A stretch of DNA of 64,000 nt from Bettongia penicillata ogilbyi (taxonomy: Eukaryota; Chordata; Mammalia; Diprotodontia; Potoroidae): positions 3,949,182 to 4,013,181 of the forward strand of contig JAJHZJ010000808.1 in the NCBI GenBank assembly GCA_023548195.1. The letters are read 5' to 3'. The notes beneath the pieces are model-generated. The model was given only the letters and a program-made list of their open reading frames with translations. It had not been told where the DNA came from and did no database searches. Both the position numbers and the translations under genes were made by a program. This document shows, one piece after another, positions 1 through 11,420 of the stretch (positions are counted from its first letter, which is position 1; every line of letters begins with the position of its first letter).

Positions 1-109
1 CCCTTTCTTTACCCAAATCATATCAAATGGATAAAGCCTGCCAATGTTGGGATTATGGTGCTGATGGTTGAGCTGTCACTATAATTCTGAATGAGATAAA
101 TAAAGCAGG

Positions 110-225
110 AGTAGTGTCTCTAGACTGTGAGATTCGTGAGGACTGCATTGCAACATACTTAATCCTTTTATTTCTCCAAACACCCAGCATAATGCTTTGC
201 ATATAGTAGGTTTTTTGAATTGAGC
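110..225 (+). repeat. Degenerate L2 3' tail
   Basis: Shows the L2 ending pattern of a 'gactgtgag...' segment followed by a 'cacccagcataatg...catatagtagg' tail, heavily mutated. The rest of 1-740 shows no gene or clear repeat. Confidence 0.4.
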
Positions 226-748
226 AGAGAAGTACTCCTGCCTTTTCCTCTCTCCCTTTTACCTTTTCCCCAAAATTGAAGAAATATTTTAAGAAGTAAG
301 CTATAATCATATTTTGTTGGCATGGCTACCGTATTATTTCCACTTGCTCTTGCCCTCATACTTCCTGTAGAGAACTGGAAAATGCCGCAGAGACCATAGT
401 TGCTGAGTAAAAAAAAAAATGCATCTGCTCTAATTTATATTCAGGTTTATCCTTCAGTATCCCTAAATCTCTCTATTTTTATTGCTCTCATTAAATTGTG
501 TACTGTGTAGTTCAAAGCAGATCCTGTCTAAAGCCACATTAGATGAAAAGTCAGTATCTTATATTTGTCAAAATTTTATGCATTAGGAATATCATGTCAT
601 TGTATGTTTACATATGCACCAATAACTATGCAAGCAATACATTAAGTGGCTAAGAATTTTTGCATTAGATCTCACTAATTTAGAAAAGAAATCCCTGAAA
701 ATTTTCTGGACTTTTCCTTGTCTGTAGAACAAGAGGTTTGGGCTAGAT

Positions 749-917
749 CGGGGAGGGGAACCTGAGGAGAGGTCACATGTGGCCTTCTAGGTCCTTGGGT
801 GCAGCCTTTTGACTGAGTACAAGTTTTACAGAACAAATTGTTTTTTTAAGGGGATTTGTTCTATGAAGCCGGATTTAGGCCACATGTGGCCTCCAGGCTG
901 CAGATTCCCCAACCCTG
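749..917. mobile_element. Hairpin-like hAT MITE with perfect 8-bp TSD
   Basis: A 169-bp element whose two ends are inverted versions of each other (about 'caggg.tggggaa.ctg' plus a 'ggccacatgtggcc' palindrome near each end). It is flanked by identical 8-bp direct repeats ggctagat at 741-748 and 918-925, the duplication length made by hAT transposases. A relative lies at 30313-30511. It has no coding capacity. Confidence 0.85.
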
Positions 918-1093
918 GGCTAGATGGTTTCATCTCTAATGTCTCTTCCAACCTTAAAGATGCATGATGTTACAAATATGATAGGCATGTTGGTACTTAA
1001 TTATCTCTAACATATAGATACAAATATATGCACATCTATCCACCTATCTTTTCTATCTCTCTAATCTATGGGTATAGATGTTTTAATCTAAAT

Positions 1094-1290
1094 CAGGGGT
1101 TATTAACTTGTGATCTGTGAACTATTTTTTTAAAATGTATTTTGGTAACCAGATTTCATTATAATCGGGCTCCTTTGTAATCATATATATTTAGTTTTAT
1201 GTATTTAAAAATATTATTCTGAGAAGGGGTCCATAGGTTTTATCAGATTGCCAGAGGGGTCAGTGACACGGAAATGGTTAAGAGCTGCTG
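1094..1290. mobile_element. Second hAT-type MITE family, full length
   Basis: Starts 'caggggttattaac' and ends 'gttaagagctgctg', imperfect terminal inverted repeats of the 'caggggttcttaac' type, with an AT-rich centre. Flanks atctaaat (1086-1093) and atctagtt (1291-1298) agree at six of eight positions, compatible with an old 8-bp hAT duplication. A relative lies at 58068-58305. Confidence 0.7.
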
Positions 1291-1479
1291 ATCTAGTTGA
1301 AAGGACTAAGTTGATAGTGGGCCCCATAAGCCGGCATTTTCCACCTTTCTAATCTTCATATACCAGTGACAGTGGTCTCTGCAGTTTCTTACACAAGACA
1401 CTCCATCTTTTGACTGTAGGCATTTTCATGACTGTCTCTCAGGCCTAGAATTCTTTCTCTCCTCATTTCTGCCTCCTGA

Positions 1480-1745
1480 CTTCCCTGGCTTTCTTTGAAT
1501 CCCTAATAAAATCCTACCTCCCACAAAAAGCCTTTTCTGATCTCCCTTCATGCTAGTGACTCCCTCTGTTGACTATCTGCTACTTATCCTGCATGTTTAT
1601 TGTTTGTACTTTCTTATTTGTATGGTTTCCGCATTAGAGAGAGGTCTTTGAAAGCAGGGATTATCTTTTGTTTTCCTTAGCATCCTCATTGCTTAGCTCA
1701 ATGCCTGGTAGTAGATGCTTAATAAATGCTTCTTGACTGACCGAC
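1480..1745 (+). repeat. L2 LINE 3' end
   Basis: Contains the L2 ending: 'aaagcagggatta' block, 'gcttagctcaatgcctggtagtagatgcttaataaatgc', and a terminal tgactga-like repeat. No coding part survives. Confidence 0.8.
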
Positions 1746-1923
1746 TAATGAGATACATCCAAAGTTGCTTTGTTAGTAGCAGACCCATGACTAGAACCTT
1801 GGCATATATGTGTGTTTGTGTGTGTGAAAGCTAGATGAACGTGTGGGGTTGTGTGCTCATTATAACTTATCCTTATTTGAAGATAAAGCAACTTGTTAAA
1901 TTGATTAAACTCTGAGTTTATAT

Positions 1924-2236
1924 GTGTGTTCGTCCTTCGTTGCCGAAGAAGACCACGCCATCAGAGGAATGATGACATGACTTGCACTTGACTTTGTTTC
2001 GAGTGAGACAGGGCTGTGCTGGTCACCAGCCTCACTTTTCCTCCAGACTCATCTGGATCCAGTGACCAGATATTCATCAGGATGACTGGAGATGATCCAG
2101 GATGAGGCAATTGGGGTTAAGTGACTTGCCCAAGGTCACGCAGCTAGTGAGTGTCAAGTGTTTAAGGTGAGATTTGAACTCAGGTCCTTCTGACTCCTGC
2201 ACTGGTACTCTATCCACTGCACCACTTAACTGTCCC
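1924..2236 (-). repeat. CORE-SINE (MAR1/WALLSI type, RTE-like tail), full length
   Basis: On the minus strand it begins with a tRNA-derived head (pol III B-box-like 'gttcaaatc' near 2173), continues through the CORE-like 'gtgaccttgggcaagtcactt' segment and ends in a tail seen in four copies here (46099-46410, 54045-54317 and 44325-44515). A shared non-tRNA tail suggests mobilisation by an RTE-clade LINE, as reported for marsupial CORE-SINEs. Confidence 0.85.
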
Positions 2237-2559
2237 AAACTCTAAGTTAAACTTTAAGTTGATAGGTACCACATACTCAAAGTGGAAAGAGTATGCAAAA
2301 TAGTAATTATTGTCCCCTAAAAGCTATAATGTGCTTTGATGTGTGTTTGCATCCCATTTGTGAATTCCTAGAAGAATTGTCTTATGTTTTAATAGCAAAG
2401 TAGGATTTTCAGTAGTTGAATGAAAAGCACGGGCACATGCAACAAAAACTTTTTGAGGAAAGAAATCAGCCTTTACTATAGGAATGAGTGTATTATGTAA
2501 AACCTCTACATTATATAAGTAAGAGTATTATGAATGAACATCACAACATAATGAAAAGA

Positions 2560-2690
2560 TGGGGACTGAATCAGGAGTCTCGGGATTGTAAGCTGTCTTT
2601 GACACTTATAACCATGTGACTTTTTGGAAAGTTATTTCAATTCCAAAAGTCTCAATTTTTTCTGCTCAGTAAATATCTGAAGGGTTAGAA
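2560..2690 (+). repeat. MIR fragment
   Basis: Degenerate MIR core: 'gactgaatcaggagtc...accatgtgactttttggaaagttatttc'. The stretches 2237-2560 and 2690-2935 show nothing recognisable. Confidence 0.55.
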
Positions 2691-2934
2691 GAACATACAA
2701 AAAAGAAAAATGCCTCTTTAAGGAGTTTATTATCTAATAAAGGAGTATAGAGGGGGTGTTATTTATAGAGCAAAGGAGGTCCATGCCAAGCGCTATCAGA
2801 AATTTGGAAAGGGAAAGAAGAAATTCACTGGAGTGAACCCATCCCATATGTCTCTTTCCTTTTGTATCTAATCTTGAGAAGACTGTCTATAACAGATACC
2901 TCCTCTTCCTTTCCTCTCTCTTCTTTCCCTCCCA

Positions 2935-3965
2935 CATTTATTGTTTTATTTTTAATTTATGGAATAAAACAAACATATCCATAACATAATATAATAAAAA
3001 TGATTGTCAATGAAACTGTAAATCTATTTTTTCCATTTTCCTATTCCTTTTATATGTATAATAAAGATTTCATGTAACTTTCTTTTTTTTCCGCTTCCCC
3101 ACCCCCAAGATGGCTACCATGAAACACAAACAGGTATATATATGCACATGCGTGTGTATATGTAAAATTGTTCTACACAAACTTCTATTTGCAATTCTTT
3201 CTCTGTGTGCAGATATTTGTATGCAGCATTGAGATGACACTAGTGTCCCTCTGTACGCAACATTTTTCTTTATATGTCCTTTATAGCTAATTTGGATATT
3301 TAAAATAGTAAAAATGGCTAATTTGCTCAATGCCATTCTTAAAACAGTATCACTGTTAGTGTATACAATGTTCTCTAGGTTTCATTCATTTTATTCTTCG
3401 TTGTTTTATGCAAGTCTTTCGATGTTTGTCTAAGATCATTGAGTCCATCGTTTCGTATGGCTCAGTAGTATTCCATCACAATCATATACCACAACTTATT
3501 CAGACATTTCCCAATTGATAAGTACCACTGCAACTTCCATTTCTCTGCCACTAAAAAGAGAGCTATTATAAACACTTTAGAATGTATACATTTTTCTCCT
3601 TTTTCCCTAATCATCTTTGAAAATAGATCTAGTAGTGGTATTACTTGGTCAAAGAGTATAGGCAGTTTAATAACTCTTTGGGCATAATCCAGATTGCTCT
3701 CCAAAATGATTGGATCAGTTCACAATTCCACTTACAATAAATTAGTGTCCCAATTTTTCCACATCCTTTCCAACATTCATTGCTTTCCTCTTCAATCATT
3801 TTAGCCAATCTGGTAAGTGTAAAATGATATCTCAAGGTTGTTTTTATTTATATTTCTGTAGTCAAGAATGATTTACAGCATTTTTTCATATGGCAATAAA
3901 TTATTTTGATTTCTTCATTGGAAAATTGCTTATTCATATCTTTCAGTTCTTACCTCTTTTCAATT
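2935..3965 (-). repeat. L1 3' end (ORF2 C-terminus plus 3' UTR), antisense
   Basis: Shows the antisense L1 phrase series 'cagtagtattccatcacaatcatata', 'acatttcccaattgataagtaccac', 'gtggtattacttggtcaaag', 'ctccaaaatgattggatcagttcacaattccac', matching the end of L1 ORF2 and 3' UTR in marsupials. Stops and indels make it non-functional. The 2940-3200 tail resembles 33362-33800, so both come from the same L1 subfamily. Confidence 0.85.
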
Positions 3966-3984
3966 CAGCTTCTGACATCATTGG

Positions 3985-4205
3985 ACTGAAACCGCTCTTT
4001 CCAAAGTTGCCAATGATCTCTCTATCACCAAATCAAATGGCCTTTTCTCATTCTCATCTTTCTTGGCTTCTCTGTGGGCTTTGATACTGTTGATCAACTT
4101 CTCCTCCATACTTTCTTTTCTCCGTGTTTTTGGGATATTGATCTCTCCTGATCTTCCTCCAAACTCTCTGACCATTCCCTCTCAGTCTCCTTTTCTGTTT
4201 CTTAT
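3985..4205 (+). repeat. L2 (CR1-clade) reverse-transcriptase fragment
   Basis: Translation of the + strand gives FDTVDQLLLH and later KLSDHSLSVSF, matching the L2 RT motif FDTVDHxLLL...YLSDRSQSVSF. A stop interrupts it. It lies between two minus-strand L1/HAL1 pieces. Confidence 0.75.
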
Positions 4206-4224
4206 GTCCTTCTCCCTTCATTGT

Positions 4225-5570
4225 GTAGGATTATATTAAACTTTGCTAGGTAGATTATTCTTGATTGTAAGTCTAGCTCCTTTAGATATAGAATATCATA
4301 TTCCAAGATTTCTCCTTCTTTACATGACTACTAACTCTTCTATGATTCTGATTGTGATTCTTTGGTACTTGAGTTCTTTCTTTCTGGATGCTTGCATTAG
4401 TTTTTCCTTGATTGGAGAGCTCTGGATTTTGATTATAATATTCCTTGGAATTTTCAGGAGGTGACCAGTGGGTTCTTTCAATTTTGACTTTGTCTCTGAT
4501 TCTAAGATATCTAGATGGTATTTTTTTATGATTTCTTGAAATATGATATCTAGGCTGTTTTATTGTTGCTCATGGCTTTCAGGGAGTCCAGTCATTCTTA
4601 AACGATCTCCCTGGTCTATTTGCCAAGTCATTTGCTTTTCCTTTGAATTATTTCACATTTTCTTCCATTTTTTCAATCATTCGACTTTGTTTTATTATTT
4701 CTTAATGTCATAGATTCATTAGCTTCCATTTGACCAATTCTAATTTTCAGGGAGTAAATTTCTTCAGTAATGTTCTGTCCATTTTTTCTCTTCCAAAGTG
4801 TTAGTTCGTTTTTCTTCTCTTTCTTCCTTAGCTCTTGCTTCTTTTCTCATTTTTCTCCTGTTTTCCATGAGTATGCATACAATGTGTGTCACATACATGT
4901 ACATATATGTAACATATATGTGTATATGTATGTGAGTGTGCATATACACACATACATACATATCCTTTAATGCTTTAGCTCTTCTAGAACTTTCTGCTGG
5001 ATTTGTGACAAGCTACATTTTTCTTTTAAGTTTTACTTGTAGATGTTTTCTAGTCATTCTCTTCTTTGTGTCTTGAACCTCCTTTTCACCCTAATAGTTA
5101 TTTATGGTTGGGTTCTTTTTTTGTCTCTTCATTCTTCTAGCTTAATTCCTGACTTTGCTTTCTACTGGTCTTGACTTTGCACAGTCCCAGGACTGGGGGA
5201 GGTTGTCTGGCCTGAACTTCTGTCCTCTTACATACTTTGGCTGCTTTCACAACTCCAACTGGGGACCTGAAAACTTCCAGTGCCCTTAAACTGATGCGAT
5301 GCAAAGGGAGGTTTGTTCACTGCTCTCCTGATCTTAGGTTTCTGCAAGTTTATGACCCAGGTTTGAATGTGCTGGTTTGTTTCCGGTTGGGAGTTTCCAC
5401 AGACTGGCTACCTGACTCAGCCACTCTTAGACTGTTTGGAGACTCAGCAAGTTCAGAATTACCAGTTCGCCTTTGGTCTGGGATACTGAAGTTGCTCTGC
5501 TGAGAGCCACACAGTTATTGTTTGCTTCCTGGAACTTGTTCTATGCTCAGTCACTACTAGAACTAAATTC
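4225..5570 (-). repeat. HAL1/L1 5' part (5' UTR plus ORF1), antisense
   Basis: Antisense phrases such as 'gattattcttgattgtaagtc', 'caggaggtgaccagtgggttc' and 'tttgccaagtcatttgcttttcc' are the reverse complement of the ORF1 region in the + strand element at 39683-42293. About 5130-5570 resembles its 5' UTR. No frame is intact. A microsatellite sits inside at 4880-4970. Confidence 0.8.
4880..4970. repeat. (TATG/CA)n microsatellite
   Basis: Alternating tgtg/catac/tatatg units with imperfect tetranucleotide periodicity. Confidence 0.85.
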
Positions 5571-5689
5571 AAAAATTCTCTTCTCTGCCCTGAATCTGTG
5601 GTGAGATAGGTGCTTTATAAATCTTAAAACACATAAATTCATTATTATTGCTATTTCTAAAAATAATAAATGTGGATATTTTTAGTGAG

Positions 5690-5830
5690 TTACTGTCCTG
5701 ACAGTAAAGAAACCTGGATTTTGGACCTAGATCTGCTATTAATTTGTTGTATGGTCTTGGACAATTATTTTGACCTCTGAGCTTCCTCATCTATAAGATG
5801 ATGGAGTTTGAGCTAAAAGTCCCACTTTCT
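5690..5830 (+). repeat. MIR fragment
   Basis: MIR core: 'ggacctagatctgctatt...tatggtcttggacaattattttgacctctgagcttcctcatctataa'. Confidence 0.65.
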
Positions 5831-5834
5831 GCAA

Positions 5835-6050
5835 GTAGCTGTTTCCAATCCTGCTCAGTGCTAGTACCTGAGATGATCTCTAGTTTATTCTGTATGCATT
5901 TTGTGTGAATGTAGTTGTTTTCATGCTGTCTTCCCCATTGGATTGTGAGCTCCTTGAAGGGAGCTTTTGGTTTTTCTTTATATATCCCTAGTGTTTAGCA
6001 CAGTGTCTGGTGTGTTGTAGGCAATTGACAAATCCTTGCTGACTTGATTA
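5835..6050 (+). repeat. L2 LINE 3' end
   Basis: Shows 'attggattgtgagctccttgaagggag' and 'tgtttagcacagtgtctggtgtgttgtaggc', the L2 terminus. 6060-6665 beyond it shows no recognisable feature. Confidence 0.75.
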
Positions 6051-6667
6051 GATGACCTAAAGTCCTGCTAGCTCTAAAATGTTACTTAAAAAGGGAGAGC
6101 TAGTAACTCCCCCTCTATGCTGTTGAGTCATAGTAGGGCCTTGGACTTATTAGGAAGTCAAGAATACCCAAGACACTTATACTCTCTAATACTGAGTTAA
6201 GGGGAGAAATGGAGGCTGAAGCTAGCCAGAATAGGGTGACCATCTTCCATATGACTTATAGGCAAGGACAAAGGGATGTTACTGTCCCCATAACCAGCTG
6301 GTGGCTTGGAAATGTGAGAAAACCCTAGGAAAACCTTGCAGAGCTCTATTAGGACCACAGACACAGACAGACCACAGACACATAGACCATAGATCCTATT
6401 GGTCAAAGAGTAACCTGAAGCTGAGGAAAAACTCAGAAATTGCTAGAAAAGGCTTTCTACCCTTGTCCATATCCTTCCAGTGAAAAGGTACTTTAAAAGA
6501 AATGGTTTTTTACCCTCTAAATTGCTTGGGTCTGTGACTCCAATCTCATGTACATCTTTTTTTTCTTTCCAGTCTGTACTTGCAATAACATGTGTATGGG
6601 GAATTATCGATGTGGAAATTTCCTCTACTAATAAGATCTTCAACTTATCCATAATTGTCAATCTTAA

Positions 6668-6790
6668 AGAGTGACATGAGGCAACAGAGAAATTAATTAA
6701 ATTGCTCAGTTACAAAGCTAGCACGTGGCAGAGATCACGTCTTCCTGATTGTAAGTCTTGGCCCTCACTCCTCTACTTCATTCCGCCTCT
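6668..6790 (-). repeat. MIR fragment
   Basis: Reverse-orientation MIR core: 'gttacaaagctagcacgtggcagag' followed by a 'cctctacttcattccgcct' end. Confidence 0.6.
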
Positions 6791-7883
6791 TTATTAAAAA
6801 ATACATTTTTGAGTTTTTAACAAGTTTTCTAAGATTTTAAGTTACAGAAAAGGTGCTGACCTGAATGGATAGAGGAAATTTCTTGATCTTGGAGTTCCCT
6901 ATATTAATGAAATCACAAGTCCAAATCCAGTGCTATTCCCTAAAAGTTTTTTTATGTTGTCATTTTCTTTTCCTTGTTGCAAGAAGGGAACCATCTTGTG
7001 TTTAAAACTGCAGAGACAGCAAAGTGAGATCAGAGATATAATCACATCAGTTAGAAAGGCAAAGGCTAAGGTTACTATGGCAACTTCAACATGGACATTT
7101 GGCAAGACCACTTTCTAAGGAACTCAGTGAATAATAATTTGTCTGTTAGAATTGACAGGGACCTTAGAATCGATCTAGTTTATTCCCTCCATTTAACAGA
7201 TGAAGAAACAGAGGGCTTCATTACATTGGGAGGTAGAACATATTTTCTAGAGAACAACAGAATGAAAACTAGAAATCTTTTCTTTCATCTCTACCTGGAT
7301 ATTGAAATGGATATGAAGCTTGGTATTATTAGACTTGCAAGCAAATTTTGAAATTTGCTTTGTATGGGTTTTGTGTACTTATTCAGGGTTGGCCTGGTGC
7401 AGTCTACTGTCCCAGACCATCTGCCGAGACCTGTACCATGTTTAGTATTTATGGACAGTAACTCTTGCTTGCTTTGTTAAATACCATTTGATGTTAAGGT
7501 GCATATGCAGTTACAAATATCAGGGAGAGAGAGAAATATATCAGAATTACAAATATCAACAGAGACAGACAAACTGAGAGACAGAGAGAGAGAAAAAATA
7601 AAAAAGGAAAAGAAAAAAGAAACAAAAGAAAAAGTTAACAAAAAAAGACTTTTAAAAAAAAGCTATGTTCAAATTTTCTGAAGTGGCAGGATTTCAGTGT
7701 TGTATGAGCAGAACACATGATCTGGCAGTTCTGTCCAAATTGGAAAGGACTTTGAATGTGAGCCCAGTGGTCTGAGGTTCCTCCTACCTGAATTAGGAAA
7801 GGCTTATCACCTTAATAGTTATAGGATGATACATTTTTCAGCCACCATACTCTCAGCAATCATTTCCTAAATAACACTGAGTC
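6791..7883. other. Unassigned intergenic sequence
   Basis: Contains a short reverse MIR-like piece (7140-7225, 'ttaacagatgaagaaacagagg') and an A/G-rich low-complexity run (about 7510-7670). No gene seen; the short frames here are low complexity. Confidence 0.5.
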
Positions 7884-8145
7884 ATGGCAGCTAGGTGGAT
7901 CGGTGGATAGAGTGTTGGATTTAGGGTCAAAGGGGTCTGACTTCATATCTTGCCTCAGAAACTTACTTAGCAATGTGACCCTGAGCAAGTCACTTAATAT
8001 CTCTCAGCCTCAGTTCCTCATCTGTAAAATAAAGTTAATAATGACACCTACTTCACAGAGTTTTTGTAAGAATCAAATGAGATAACATAGGAAAAGTGCT
8101 TTGTACACCTTAAAGGGCTATCTAAATGCCAGTTATATAGATGAA
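7884..8145 (+). repeat. tRNA-headed CORE-SINE (MAR1/Ther-1-like)
   Basis: Head 'ggcagctaggtggatcggtggatagagtg', then 'tgaccctgagcaagtcacttaa', 'cctcatctgtaaaataa' and a 3' part 'gtgctttgtacaccttaaag'. Confidence 0.85.
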
Positions 8146-8149
8146 TTAT

Positions 8150-9235
8150 GATCTGTATTGGTTGAAGAAGTCCTCAGGTCAGCAACCTCACAAATTCTAT
8201 AAGTGTTGAAGTATGTTCAAAGCAAGAAAAAGAAAAAGTAAAGTTAGACTTTATGCTCCAGGATCCAGCTTTTTCATAAATAAGTCAGAAAGAACAGAAG
8301 AAATAATATATAAAGAGGGATTTGAGGTCTCAAGACTGGGAAGTTTGTAAAAGAGCATTTAATAGCTTGAGATGACTTCACTGGTGGGTTATAGACTAGA
8401 TTACTGATGGAAATTACAGATGCAGTCTCAATCACTCTCTGAAGTTACAGAGAAATAATGGAGAAAAGCCAGGGCCAGAAGTCTGGAAATAGTTAAAAGT
8501 CCCCATTTTAAAAAAATTTAAAAGGAGGGGGAGGGGAGAGGAAGTTTACAGAAACCAGTAAGCTGTTGAAGTCAGGTTTTTTGGTAAAAATTCTAGAACA
8601 GATGATCGAACAGGTTTGAATATTAAGGTTTCTTTTAGAAGAGAATGGCATTAATAAAACATTCATCTCATCAAACTTAGCACAATTGACTTTTTGATAA
8701 GATTATTTCACAGTATCCTTGTAAATTTGTGGCAAAAGCCAGGCTGGAGAATAGAAAAAACAAATTCAATTCCACAACTGTTTTCTTTTCTTGTTTGAGT
8801 GAAGAAAATTATCATCCACACAATAGTGACATTCAGATGTTTGAACAAACATTATCTAGGAGAGAAATTAAATTGATTTTATTTAGTTCTAGAATAAGGA
8901 CTAATGGATTGCAGTCATGGAGAATCAAATTTCCTCTTAATATGAAGAAATTTCTAACAATTGGAGTCATCTCAGAATAGAATGCGCTGTACCGAGGAGT
9001 GAACTCTCTATAAATATATGTTCATCCACAGTCTAGAAAACTAGTTGCTTGTGATAATGTAGCAAGGATTCCTATATTGGGTGACCCGGATGACTTCTAA
9101 GGTTCCTCCTAATCCCAAGAGTCTGTAATTCTAGGGATCCCATTCTATATACTCAAGAATTCCCCTTGTTGTTGAGTTTCTGCATTTCGCATTAGCAGTT
9201 CCATAATCAATGGCATTCCCTATGACTGTAGGGAA
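8150..9235. other. Unassigned intergenic sequence
   Basis: No repeat family or gene recognised. The longest frame, ending near 8980, has no family resemblance. Confidence 0.5.
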
Positions 9236-9434
9236 TAATCTTAGGATTCAGAGCTATGAGGGACCTTAGATATCATCACTGTCCCTTTCTAATCCCTAAC
9301 ATCTTCATCTTTAAACTAAATATAACTCAGAATGCACATTTACTGGCAGGGTTTTTGTGAATTGAGTGCTCTGTGAATGATAAGGTGTTGTTACTGTTAA
9401 TGCCTCCACGATTACTTTGTGGTAAATCTGATTT

Positions 9435-9545
9435 TGAATGGATAGAGAACCAGTCTCAGGGTCAAGACACCTGGGTTTAACTTCTACTGACACATACATT
9501 TGGACTTGGTCATCCTGGACAAGTTACTAGACCTCCCAGACAACA
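9435..9545 (+). repeat. SINE/MIR fragment
   Basis: 'gaatggatagagaaccagtctcagggtcaagacacctgggttt' then a worn 'acaagttactagacctcc' core. A reverse MIR trace lies at 9240-9320. Confidence 0.6.
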
Positions 9546-9789
9546 AGGACAGCAAATTGCAGAAGTGCTGTTCTGCGTTGGTGGAGGGGAGTTTGCCATA
9601 CTTATGAAATTTACATATGTGAACCTGGAACAAAAATATCATGATAATCATCTTCATCATTACTATTCCTTCACATCTGGGAAAACTGCAGGTGATTAAA
9701 AGGAATTTTGCATCTGTATTCTTGACTAAGACAACAGTTCTTGCCTCATGCCCACTGTATGTCCTAGAGTCTAAAGCTTACAGAGTTCA

Positions 9790-9895
9790 TCATGGCACAG
9801 TGGAAAGAGCATTCATTCTGTAACCGGAGGACCTGTGGTCAAATGCTGCCTCTGATTGTTACTACCCATGAGACTTTGAATAAGTTTCTTAACAA
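9790..9895 (+). repeat. MIR fragment
   Basis: 'catggcacagtggaaagagcattcattctgtaaccgg' is a MIR 5' part, ending in 'gactttgaataagtttctt'. Confidence 0.65.
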
Positions 9896-10130
9896 AAATA
9901 AAAATATTATTTATATGTGCTTATGTGCTGGGCACTCTGCTAAGTGCTTCATAATTATTATTTCATTTCCTCCTCATGACAACCCTAGGAGGTAGTGGCT
10001 TTTCTGATCCCCATTTTAAAGATGAAGGAACTGGGGTAAGCTGAGGTTAAATGACTTGCCCAGGGGGCAGCTAGCTTGTGAGTATCTAAGATTGGACCTA
10101 AATTTAATCTTCCTGGGTCTCTGTAAAAGG
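9896..10130 (-). repeat. MIR, reverse orientation
   Basis: 'gtgctgggcactctgctaagtgcttcataattatt', 'catgacaaccctaggaggtag', 'ttaaagatgaaggaactgggg' and 'aaatgacttgcccagg', in reverse MIR order. Confidence 0.75.
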
Positions 10131-10185
10131 TGGAGAATTCCAAGCTTTATGACTTTGATTCAACTTGAATTCAGGGAACCATGTT

Positions 10186-10425
10186 GGTTATTCCTGTATA
10201 GCTATTGCAGTCATATCCGACTCTCAGACCCTATTTGGGGTTTTCTCAGCAAAGATATTAGAGTGGTTGGCCATTTCCTTCTCCAGTTGATTTTACAGAT
10301 GAGGAAACTGAGACAAACAGAGTTATGTGACTTGCCCAGGATTAAGTATCTGAGGCCACATGTGAACTCAGGTCTTCCTTATTCCAGACCCAGTGCTCTA
10401 TCCACTGCACCACCTACTGTCCCAG
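10186..10425 (-). repeat. MAR1-type SINE, near full length
   Basis: Minus-strand copy: 'gctattgcagtcatatccgactctcag', 'cagatgaggaaactgagacaaacagag', 'gtgacttgcccagg' and at its 5' end 'gtgctctatccactgcaccacc'. The 160-codon frame over this region is a SINE artefact. Confidence 0.85.
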
Positions 10426-10764
10426 GGAGCTCCATACTGGTGGATAATCATCCTCTTCACATAGCTTTTTCCTCAAACTGTTTCCAGAAAGCTCAGGCTT
10501 TTACTTTCTGGAGGCTTTCTCATCCTGTCCCTGACTAATGTTTATTCCCTGAGTGGTTCCCTCTGAGAAATCTCTTTTTTGTTGACTCATAGTCCACCTA
10601 CTCTCTCCCCCGGGTCCCCACAGAGCCTGGAGAGGTTCCTTGCCAGTCGTAGGAGAGAGTAAGATTCCCATCACAGCAGGAATTTTTCTCTTTCAGAAAG
10701 CTTTCTTTCACCTTGCAGAAGAGAGCCTATTGTCAAGATACAGCAAGAACTCCACACAAATGTC

Positions 10765-10880
10765 CCAATACCCCATGACTCAGTAATTCCGCTGCTGGGA
10801 ATAGAACCACAGAGGGGGAAAAAGGTACTTTCACATTACTAATAATTGCGAATGATTGGAAATCTCCCACCTAAAAGGTT
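10765..10880 (+). repeat. L1 3'-end fragment
   Basis: 'catgactcagtaattccgctgctggga' and 'aataattgcgaatgattggaaat' recall the sense end of L1 ORF2. Short and worn. Confidence 0.5.
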
Positions 10881-10959
10881 AAGCAAACTCATTTTGACAC
10901 ATAGGATCATAGAATGAAGGCAGCCTTAGTGATCATATCTTCTAAATTTTTCTTGTTTC

Positions 10960-11270
10960 AATTTGAAAAGCATTGAAAATGTTTATTGGTATTTAAAATG
11001 TATATGAATATCTATTGATCCATCTATATCCCTTTCACTTCCCTCTCCCTGCTCCCTCCTCCCCCACCCTTTCTTATAACAATAAAATTAAGCAAAACAA
11101 AGTATCCCATTAGCCACATCTGACGCCACATGCCCCAGTTCACACTCAGAGTCCACTGCCTTAGCCAAGAGAAGGGGCATATGTTTCACCCCACTTGTTT
11201 GGAGCCACTGTCAGAGTTCTGATGTCTTTCAATGCTGTTTTCCTTTATATTATTGTGGTCATTGTGATCT
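10960..11270 (-). repeat. L1 3' UTR, antisense
   Basis: The C-rich 'cccctccctcctcccccaccctttcttataacaataaaattaagc' block and following phrases match antisense L1 3' UTR in marsupials. Confidence 0.6.
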
Positions 11271-11289
11271 GGATGCCTAGACCTTTCAT

Positions 11290-11420
11290 TTTATAGATGA
11301 AGAAATCAAATCCCAGAAAGGGAAAGTAACTAAAGTCTCACAGTGAGATAGTGGTATGGTAGGGACCAGAATCCAGATTTCCTGATCCTGATCTGAGACT
11401 ATTTCCATTAAAATATTTGC
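11290..11420 (-). repeat. MIR fragment
   Basis: 'ttttatagatgaagaaatcaaatcccagaaaggg' and 'ccagatttcctgatcc' in reverse MIR order. Confidence 0.65.

Noticed and set aside
10056..10538. 160-codon plus-strand frame
   Set aside because: Runs through a MIR piece and an antisense MAR1-type SINE; a repeat artefact.
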